This document shows, piece after piece, positions 1-4,879 of a stretch of DNA of 10,486 bases. The DNA is from Oscillospiraceae bacterium. GTDB taxonomy: Bacteria > Bacillota > Clostridia > Saccharofermentanales > Saccharofermentanaceae. Under the pieces are notes generated by a model. That model was not told the DNA's origin. It saw only the letters and a list, made by a program, of their open reading frames with translations, and made no database searches. Where the stretch lies: NCBI GenBank assembly GCA_902782985.1, contig CACZPC010000120.1, positions 1 through 10,486 on the forward strand. The letters are read 5' to 3'. Made by a program: the position numbers and the translations under genes. Positions within the stretch are counted from its first letter, which is position 1. Each line of letters starts with the position of its first letter.

Positions 1-437
1 ACAAGCAACACGGGATAATTAGTATAAAGATGGAATGCAGAACACCAGCGATACTTCTTAACATATATCTGGTCCTTCTCTACCCATGCATTAACATATC
101 TGCGCTTATTCAAGCTGCTGATGGAAAGACATTCAGCCTCAATAACTTCATATGACTTACTGGGCTTGGCATCGATAAAATAATAGATAAAAGTAATGAT
201 AGCAATCAGTGTTATCACAGCTCCCGCTATACCTACATGGATCGACTCCAATGACAGGAATCCGTATGCAGTTACGGCAATTCCGATGGCGATTCCGATC
301 CCCTCGGCAGGAAGCGACCACGACTTCATCTTTTCTGCATTACGGCAACGTCTTGCCTCTTCTTCAGTAGCAGGTCTGTATGAGACATCCTCCCTGTTAC
401 CGCGCTTCTTCATTTTCTCAAAATTCTCTTTGATCAT
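1..437 (-). CDS. Two-helix membrane protein of unknown function (partial, C-terminus outside window)
   Basis: The minus-strand frame is open from the ATG at 437-435 to the window edge, giving 145 complete codons with no stop, so the 3' end is missing. A GAGGAG ribosome site lies at 447-452, 9 nt before the ATG. The N-terminus (about residues 1-40) is charged and rich in Lys, Arg and Glu, beginning MIKENFEKMKKRGNRED. Two hydrophobic helices follow at about residues 43-63 and 67-88, with only a few residues between them, so the pair looks like a helical hairpin. A more polar C-terminal part then starts (about residue 90 on) and contains beta-like stretches and aromatic residues. I do not recognise the family. 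The layout of short cytosolic tail, two close helices and a soluble domain resembles the 4097-4702 protein in this window, but I see no clear sequence match between them. No signal peptide or enzymatic motif is visible. Confidence 0.8.
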   Translation of the reverse strand, partial: MIKENFEKMKKRGNREDVSYRPATEEEARRCRNAEKMKSWSLPAEGIGIAIGIAVTAYGFLSLESIHVGIAGAVITLIAIITFIYYFIDAKPSKSYEVIEAECLSISSLNKRRYVNAWVEKDQIYVKKYRWCSAFHLYTNYPVLL

Positions 438-508
438 AATTCTATACTCCTCATTCCAAATTGTGTTTTTCAACTCACTCATTATATCAATGCAAGCAAG
501 TCGAATTG

Positions 509-537
509 AGGATAGCATATTAGATTTTTGTTAACAA
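509..537 (-). promoter_or_regulatory. Candidate sigma-A promoter for the 1-437 gene
   Basis: On the minus strand TTGTTA (537-532) and TATCCT (514-509) are separated by 17 bases, each matching the consensus hexamer at four of six positions. Transcription would start near 502, giving a leader of about 65 nt before the ATG at 437. The match is only moderate. No better pair was seen in the 438-615 gap, and nothing else there looks functional. Confidence 0.35.
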
Positions 538-604
538 GAATATGATCATGTCATAATCCGTTTACAGTTATATATCCCGTCATCCTCCCGGCATACGATA
601 TCTT

Positions 605-647
605 CGACAACAAATAAAGGATCGACGATCATCGATCGCCGATCCTT
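605..647 (-). terminator. Intrinsic terminator of the NlpC/P60 gene
   Basis: An 8-bp stem (617-624 with 640-647, AAGGATCG/CGATCCTT) continues past one mismatch into a 5-bp stem (626-630 with 634-638) with a 3-base loop. Read on the minus strand it is followed by the U-rich run TTTATTTGTTG. It lies about 22 nt beyond the stop codon of the hydrolase gene. Confidence 0.8.
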
Positions 648-669
648 ATATAGATCTTCATTTATATAA

Positions 670-1953
670 TCATGTATAGATACGTCTGATAGTAACTATA
701 GGATGTCTGTCGATATCACCCGTGACAACGCCCCATGCGCGTCCTCTGGCATCGATACACTGGCCGTCTCCGATATAGATACCCACGTGACCGCAATATC
801 CTCCGCCGGTATCCCAGCATACGATATCTCCGGGCTGAACATCTTCACGTGCTACCGGAGCGCCGACGCTGCAAAGCGACTGCGACTGGTGAGGAAGTGA
901 AACGCCAAGCTGGTTATAGCAATAGCATACAAGACCCGAACAGTCTACTGCGGAACTGGAGCTTGCACCCCATACATAGGATACGCCGATCATCGACTGG
1001 GCAATATTGGCGATAGTCTGTCCGTTATTACCGACATTTTCATATGTACCGCCTACTACCTGGTTATAGTCGACTCCGGTACCGCCGCCCGATGACGATC
1101 CGCCGCCTCCGCCGCCTCCGCCGTTATTCGAAGGTGGAACGGGTGTAGGAGTGGGAGTAGGAGTGGGAGGAGGATTCTCCGTCGTATAGGATACATATAC
1201 ATATCCTTCAGTGCCGTCCTCCGTAATGACTCTGAACCACTTATCTGCTATTCCGATGCAACGAAGTCTGTCATCTTTATATAAAGTAGCTATCATCTCA
1301 TCTTCGGTACTCGGTCCGGATCTGAGTATGAGGCTGTCTGCATCTACCCAGACTATCCTGTCTATGTCCTGCCAGACCATAGTATAGGAAAGATTATCGG
1401 TAAGAACGTATCCTTCTACGCCGTCTCTTGTCCTGATCTTGGACCAGCTGTCACCGTATGCGATCCTCTGTACACCCTCTCCGACGGGTATGGCTTCAAG
1501 AGTAAGAGAATCCATATACGGCTCCTCTTTAATTATCGTCCCCTGATCCTCGATATAATATGTCGTATCATCAGGAGCAAAGTACATAGGATCCAAAAGC
1601 TCTACCTTAAGACCGGACTGGTCATATGACTGATATACGGTATAACTCGGTACATCTCTGTATTCCGAACTGGTCTGCTCCGGCTCATAGCCTTCTGCAT
1701 AGGAAGCCGTGATAGTTCCTCCGTTAAGGATATCCTGATCGACTTCACGCTCTTCAACGGGCTCCTCGATCTCCTCTGTCTCCTCCTCCGGGAAAGTCGC
1801 GGCATACGCACGTCTTACCTGAAGTGCAGGACTCGTTCCTTCACGCATTCCTATGGGTAGGCATACGATCGGCACGGTAACAGAGGCACTGACAAGCACC
1901 GAAAGCAGGGCTCTGCCTGCAGTTATTCTTGATCTGTTTACATTATTATTCAT
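670..1953 (-). CDS. Secreted SH3-domain / NlpC-P60 cell-wall hydrolase
   Basis: This is a 427-residue exported protein that probably cleaves peptide stems of peptidoglycan (NlpC/P60 family, usually D-Glu/diamino-acid endopeptidases). A basic start and hydrophobic helix (about residues 14-36) form the export signal, and an AYA-A site near 49-52 is a possible cleavage point. An acidic region (about 54-70) follows, then two bacterial SH3-like domains (about 135-190 and 200-257), a Pro-Thr repeat and Gly/Ser linker (about 260-293), and the NlpC/P60 domain (about 311-427). Catalytic Cys338 (DCSGL) and His389 (GHVGIYIG) are present. The third polar position, usually His 12 residues later, is Asp401 (IDARG). 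I chose the ATG at 1953 because AGGTG lies 5 nt upstream. The frame extends 13 codons further to a TTG, but that start has no ribosome site. It sits downstream of the ABC-F gene with about 100 nt between and has its own candidate promoter. Confidence 0.92.
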   Translation of the reverse strand: MNNNVNRSRITAGRALLSVLVSASVTVPIVCLPIGMREGTSPALQVRRAYAATFPEEETEEIEEPVEEREVDQDILNGGTITASYAEGYEPEQTSSEYRDVPSYTVYQSYDQSGLKVELLDPMYFAPDDTTYYIEDQGTIIKEEPYMDSLTLEAIPVGEGVQRIAYGDSWSKIRTRDGVEGYVLTDNLSYTMVWQDIDRIVWVDADSLILRSGPSTEDEMIATLYKDDRLRCIGIADKWFRVITEDGTEGYVYVSYTTENPPPTPTPTPTPVPPSNNGGGGGGGGSSSGGGTGVDYNQVVGGTYENVGNNGQTIANIAQSMIGVSYVWGASSSSAVDCSGLVCYCYNQLGVSLPHQSQSLCSVGAPVAREDVQPGDIVCWDTGGGYCGHVGIYIGDGQCIDARGRAWGVVTGDIDRHPIVTIRRIYT

Positions 1954-2006
1954 AGTAACACCTATACGGATTGTACCATCCTCAGACAACAAGTCTGCAT
2001 CAGGTA

Positions 2007-2024
2007 TGTAACCGTCTTGTTACA
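2007..2024. promoter_or_regulatory. Inverted repeat TGTAAC-N6-GTTACA at the NlpC/P60 start region
   Basis: Perfect 6-bp arms (2007-2012 and 2019-2024) flank a 6-base centre just downstream of the candidate -10. On the minus strand the same bases can be read as TGTAAC-N5-GGTTAC, one base off the WalR-type direct repeat TGTWAH-N5-TGTWAH that controls NlpC/P60 wall hydrolases in Bacillus. The operator role is inference. Confidence 0.3.
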
Positions 2025-2058
2025 ATTATATTAGCAACCCGAGATCAAAATCCGTCAA
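2025..2058 (-). promoter_or_regulatory. Candidate promoter of the NlpC/P60 gene
   Basis: Minus-strand TTGACG (2058-2053, overlapping the ABC-F stop codon) is 17 bases from GCTAAT (2035-2030). A perfect TATAAT (2030-2025) lies immediately after but would need a 22-base spacer. Either -10 would give a leader of about 65-75 nt before the ATG at 1953. No terminator is visible between the ABC-F gene and this point, so read-through from ABC-F is also possible. Confidence 0.4.
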
Positions 2059-3524
2059 ACATGAGGCAAAACGACCTTCGCATCAGCCACCGCCTCCTGA
2101 AAAGAACGGTCATGCTCGACAAAGAGCATGGTTATATCACTCTCTTTGACAAACCTCTCGATCTCCTTTCGCATATAGATATCTATATAATTCAAAGGCT
2201 CATCCCAGATATACAGATCAGCATGTTCACACAGGCTCAATGCTATCAGTACACATTTCTTCTGTCCCAGCGACAAGGAATCCGCATCACGTCTTAACAT
2301 ATCAGGCGTAAATCCCATCTTTATAAGAATGGTATTAAATAGCGTCCTGTCGACACCTGCATCAGCGGCGAACATATCGATATTTCCTTTCAGCAAAGAT
2401 GTGTCCTGACCTACATAGGAGACCTTAAGGCCCTGTGCAATATTGATGTCGCCTGTTGCCGCTATCCCCTCCGAATCGTTTGTCCCCGCAAGATACTTGA
2501 GGATAGTGCTCTTGCCCGATCCGTTGCGTCCGATAAGGGCAGTCTTCTTCCCTTTCTCCAGTACGATATCTACACCGCTTACGACGGGATATCCGTCCCG
2601 CATGAATACTGCATCCTTGATGAGCACCGGGATCCTGCTGTGATGATCGCTGCCCGTGATCTTAAGTCTCTCCGTCTTCTCCAGATCCTTAAGAAGGCTT
2701 TGCTTCTCCTCAAGCTTTTTCTCATTCCTGTTCTGAAGATTCTTTGCAAGAGACATCAGCTTTCTGGCCTGCTCGCCTTCGTACGCGCGCCTGAAATGGT
2801 CTTCCTTGACCTTGCTCGAAGCATGTGCTCTGTTCTTGCTCCTCTCCGCCTTGGCAGACCACGAAGCATTCTTCTTCATCGCGGATTCGATGGATGACAT
2901 CTCCTTTTTCAGCTGTGCATTTCGAGCCTTCTCATTCTCCATGCGATCTTCGTTATTCTCCCACCAGACCGAATAAGTCGCATTGACGAGCTCCGGTCCC
3001 GTCTTGGCAATGACGAGCGTGTGGTCGGTACAGCGGTCAAGGAAATCCCTGTCATGTGAGATCAGTATAAATCCGTCCTTGCTCCTTAAATAATCCGCGA
3101 CCTTTTCGCGGCCTTCCATATCCAGATGATTGGTAGGTTCGTCTATCAAGGGATAAGCATTTTCCGAAGAAAAAAGAGATGCCAGCATGAGCTTGGTCCT
3201 TTCTCCGCCCGACAACGTCTCGAAAGGCCTGTACATGATATCGGGATCTGCACCCATCTGATTCAATTCCTTGCGGATCTTCCAATCCGGTACATTCGGG
3301 ATCTCACGTGACGGGAATGATACTATAGGCGGCACCCCTGAGATCTCTCCCTCATATTCGACCTCTCCTTTAAGGATCTTGAAAAATGTTGTCTTACCTC
3401 TGCCATTTCGCCCGGCAAGCGCCAGACGCCATGAAGTGTCGATACCGATATTTACATCCCTGAATAAGAAAACATCAGTGCCATCATATCCGAATGACAT
3501 ATTCTTAATGTTTATCAAAGCCAT
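2055..3524 (-). CDS. Lsa-type ABC-F ribosome protection ATPase
   Basis: A 489-residue cytosolic protein with two ABC ATPase domains and no membrane segment. Family members bind the E-site of antibiotic-stalled ribosomes and push the P-site tRNA so that the drug leaves. Lsa types typically protect against lincosamides, streptogramin A and pleuromutilins. Domain 1 has Walker A GRNGRGKT (38-45), signature LSGGE (104-108), Walker B LIDEPTNHLD (126-135) and switch His157. A charged, helical inter-domain linker (about 185-290) corresponds to the arm that reaches the peptidyl-transferase centre. Domain 2 has Walker A GRNGSGKS (332-339), a looser signature LSLGQ (417-421), IWDEPLNYID (439-448) and His471. 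The RPFETLSGGE, PLIDEPTNHLD and YIWDEPLNY blocks are close to Lsa(A). The start at 3524 has GGAGG 5 nt upstream; a longer in-frame start 13 codons earlier has none. Expression is probably controlled by the leader at 3525-3698. The exact drug profile cannot be read from sequence, and a housekeeping ABC-F paralogue is possible. Confidence 0.9.
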   Translation of the reverse strand: MALINIKNMSFGYDGTDVFLFRDVNIGIDTSWRLALAGRNGRGKTTFFKILKGEVEYEGEISGVPPIVSFPSREIPNVPDWKIRKELNQMGADPDIMYRPFETLSGGERTKLMLASLFSSENAYPLIDEPTNHLDMEGREKVADYLRSKDGFILISHDRDFLDRCTDHTLVIAKTGPELVNATYSVWWENNEDRMENEKARNAQLKKEMSSIESAMKKNASWSAKAERSKNRAHASSKVKEDHFRRAYEGEQARKLMSLAKNLQNRNEKKLEEKQSLLKDLEKTERLKITGSDHHSRIPVLIKDAVFMRDGYPVVSGVDIVLEKGKKTALIGRNGSGKSTILKYLAGTNDSEGIAATGDINIAQGLKVSYVGQDTSLLKGNIDMFAADAGVDRTLFNTILIKMGFTPDMLRRDADSLSLGQKKCVLIALSLCEHADLYIWDEPLNYIDIYMRKEIERFVKESDITMLFVEHDRSFQEAVADAKVVLPHV

Positions 3525-3550
3525 ATTTACCTCCGTGTCTAAAATGCGGA

Positions 3551-3579
3551 GAACAAAAACCACGGCCCTGAAGCCGCGG
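3551..3579 (-). terminator. Attenuator terminator hairpin upstream of the ABC-F gene
   Basis: On the minus strand CCGCGGC (3579-3573) pairs with GCCGTGG (3566-3560), seven pairs including one G-U, with a 6-base TTCAGG loop. TTTTTGTT follows directly. It stands about 35 nt before the ABC-F start codon, inside the transcript of the upstream promoter, so it can only act as a conditional terminator. Confidence 0.8.
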
Positions 3580-3638
3580 CAGAAAGCAATATTATATAAA
3601 AGAACACAACAAAAACTCTCCGCATGAATATCAGATTA

Positions 3639-3659
3639 TCAGCAGAAAGTCTTCTTCAT
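3639..3659 (-). CDS. Six-residue leader peptide MKKTFC controlling the ABC-F gene
   Basis: ATG at 3659-3657 opens a six-codon frame (Met-Lys-Lys-Thr-Phe-Cys) closed by TGA at 3641-3639. It is preceded by an excellent ribosome site, AAGGAGG at 3673-3667, 7 nt from the ATG. So strong a site in front of such a short frame, about 25 nt downstream of a good promoter and followed by an intrinsic terminator, is the signature of a regulatory leader ORF. Codons 4-6 form the RNA segment that pairs with 3623-3616. A drug-stalled ribosome here would change folding downstream. It is unlikely to have a role as a peptide. Confidence 0.75.
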   Translation of the reverse strand: MKKTFC

Positions 3660-3692
3660 CGGTGTTCCTCCTTATCTTGTGATCATAAGCTG

Positions 3693-3721
3693 ATGATACA
3701 GTAATCTCTTACTGCGGTCAA
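3693..3721 (-). promoter_or_regulatory. Sigma-A promoter of the leader ORF / ABC-F unit
   Basis: Minus-strand TTGACC (3721-3716) and TATCAT (3698-3693), each five of six to consensus, are spaced by exactly 17 bases. The -35 box overlaps the stop codon of the thioesterase gene. Transcription would begin near 3686, shortly before the leader ribosome site at 3673. Confidence 0.75.
3699..3714. promoter_or_regulatory. Palindrome filling the -35/-10 spacer (candidate operator)
   Basis: A perfect inverted repeat, CAGTAA-N4-TTACTG (3699-3704 and 3709-3714), occupies 16 of the 17 spacer bases of the ABC-F promoter. No U-tract follows, so it is not a terminator for the thioesterase gene. Its position suits a dimeric DNA-binding regulator, but no regulator gene is in the window. 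Confidence 0.45.
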
Positions 3722-4107
3722 CAGGTCCTGTATCCGACCATTGTGGCAGTAGCGATAAGTCTTCCGTCCTCATCGGTAACCCTAACGAGATAATTAGCTA
3801 TCGTCCTGCCGTTCTTGATGACCTCAGTCTCTGCATAGAGAAACCTGCCGCGTGCAGGAGCATTAAAGACAATACTCGAGTTGAGAGTTATGGATTCCGA
3901 AGGACCGCAATTAGCCGCCAGAGCAAATGTAAAATCCGCAAGAGTATAGATGCAGCCGCCCATGACTACATTATTACCGTTCAGATGCTTGTCCTCGACG
4001 GTAATACGCGTCTTAGCATATTCCTCGCGGACCTCCAGTATCTCGATCCCGGTCAGTGCCGCATATCTGTCATTGGCGAAATATCTCTTAACTTCCTCAG
4101 GCTGCAT
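3718..4107 (-). CDS. PaaI-like hotdog-fold thioesterase
   Basis: A 129-residue cytosolic protein, the usual length of a single hotdog domain, probably hydrolysing an acyl- or aryl-CoA thioester as a dimer or tetramer. The family core is seen as HLNGNNVVMGGCIYTLAD (about residues 41-58). Asn43-Gly44, Gly50-Gly51 and Asp58 occupy the conserved positions of PaaI-type enzymes, whereas the common His of the HGG motif is Met49. Later strands carry NSSIVFNAPARG (about 76-87) and the typical VxDEDGRLIATATM ending (about 110-123). The ATG at 4107 lies inside the end of the upstream gene, overlapping it by 11 nt, so the two are translationally coupled. The substrate cannot be told from the sequence. 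No terminator follows; the ABC-F promoter begins at its stop codon. Confidence 0.85.
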   Translation of the reverse strand: MQPEEVKRYFANDRYAALTGIEILEVREEYAKTRITVEDKHLNGNNVVMGGCIYTLADFTFALAANCGPSESITLNSSIVFNAPARGRFLYAETEVIKNGRTIANYLVRVTDEDGRLIATATMVGYRTC

Positions 4108-4702
4108 TCTTCTTTTCCTTCTTAACCTGCTTTACCTTATTATCCTTCCTATCGGAAACAACGGTATTATCCGTTATGATCGAAGCATACCCCAACTTAT
4201 CCTTGCCTGCCAATATCTTATTCCTGTACTCGATACCGGTACCTATGATAGGGGCATCATCCTTCTTGGGAAGAAAACAAACGGAATGCTTATTTATTAC
4301 GATGCATGCAAGTTCTTTCTTCTTGATCTCCACAGATCCGGACGCATATTCATAACGTACACCCTTCTCATCGATAGTAAGAGTCTGCGGCTCTATGACA
4401 TTGGAAAACTCCTTGATCCTCAAGCTGAATGACATGACAAGAGCAAGGCTGAAAACAAGACCTACAAGAGCTGCCACCGCACCGACGGAACCGATCACCC
4501 TGACCGGACCGTTCCCCAGAAAGAACAACGCGATAAAAAGAGCCGATAAGATCAGCGAAATATAAACATAGGTATGAAGAACAGAGATTATCCCCCTGAT
4601 CTTCTCCCCCGGATTCTTCTTTATACGCTTGGCGAAAAGAGAAACATTCAAGAACTCGTCAAAATACTGCTTATCTCTAACCTTGCTGTATTCAAGGACC
4701 AT
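4097..4702 (-). CDS. Two-helix membrane protein with soluble C-terminal domain, unknown function
   Basis: A 201-residue protein. Residues 1-40 are polar and basic (RIKKNPGEK), two hydrophobic helices lie at about 44-62 and 67-92, and a soluble part of about 110 residues follows. Its first half (about 104-158) reads as alternating strands (TLTIDEKGVRYEY, GSVEIKKKELACIVI, SVCFLPKK), a layout like YcxB-type proteins with a PH-like domain; I infer this from pattern, not from a firm match. The tail is strongly basic (about 185-200, KKEKKN). The helices are not preceded by a cleavable signal, so both ends are probably cytosolic. AGGAG at 4717-4713 lies 10 nt before the ATG at 4702. It overlaps the thioesterase gene by 11 nt and is the first gene of that pair. 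I saw no convincing promoter in 4703-4746. Confidence 0.75.
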   Translation of the reverse strand: MVLEYSKVRDKQYFDEFLNVSLFAKRIKKNPGEKIRGIISVLHTYVYISLILSALFIALFFLGNGPVRVIGSVGAVAALVGLVFSLALVMSFSLRIKEFSNVIEPQTLTIDEKGVRYEYASGSVEIKKKELACIVINKHSVCFLPKKDDAPIIGTGIEYRNKILAGKDKLGYASIITDNTVVSDRKDNKVKQVKKEKKNAA

Positions 4703-4807
4703 TTCATCAACACTCCTGTATCGTAACCTTATTTAACCGATTAATCTTACCACAGACAGAGATAGATTGGCATAAAAGATACTTGAGAAATGGACGTCGC
4801 AATCCGG

Positions 4808-4842
4808 TAAAACAAAAACAGGAGAAGGATCGCTCCTTCTCC
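4808..4842 (-). terminator. Intrinsic terminator of the LRR/ChW gene
   Basis: A perfect 9-bp stem (4821-4829 with 4834-4842, GGAGAAGGA/TCCTTCTCC) has a 4-base loop. On the minus strand it is followed by TGTTTTTGTTTT. It lies about 40 nt past the stop codon and separates this unit from the 4702 gene downstream. Confidence 0.92.
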
Positions 4843-4879
4843 CGTTCTTGTATTGAATAGGATAATCCCGGATAGGGGA

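Larger units (their letters stand above)
3544..3659 (-). promoter_or_regulatory. Ribosome-mediated transcription attenuator of the ABC-F gene
   Basis: Four minus-strand segments can form mutually exclusive pairs. Segment 1 (3649-3642, CTTTCTGC) covers codons 4-6 of the leader ORF. Segment 2 (3623-3616, GCGGAGAG) pairs with it over 8 bp, two of them G-U. Segment 3 (3586-3579) is a second exact copy of CTTTCTGC whose last base begins the terminator 5' arm. Segment 4 is the terminator 3' arm (3566-3560). Pairing 1:2 leaves 3:4 free to terminate. A ribosome stalled on the leader ORF would cover segment 1, let 2 pair with 3 and allow read-through. A bulged 2:3 pairing (GCGG with CCGC, then AGA with TCT) would occlude four bases of the terminator arm. 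This is the logic known for inducible ABC-F genes such as vmlR and lmo0919. Confidence 0.75.

Noticed and set aside
1954..1992. Longer start (TTG) for the NlpC/P60 gene
   Set aside because: No ribosome site precedes it, while AGGTG lies 5 nt before the ATG at 1953, which also gives a normal signal peptide start.
3525..3563. Longer start for the ABC-F gene
   Set aside because: The extra 13 codons run through the attenuator U-tract; GGAGG stands at the right distance from the ATG at 3524.
3699..3714. Terminator for the thioesterase gene
   Set aside because: The 6-bp stem has no U-tract after it and lies exactly between the -35 and -10 boxes of the ABC-F promoter.
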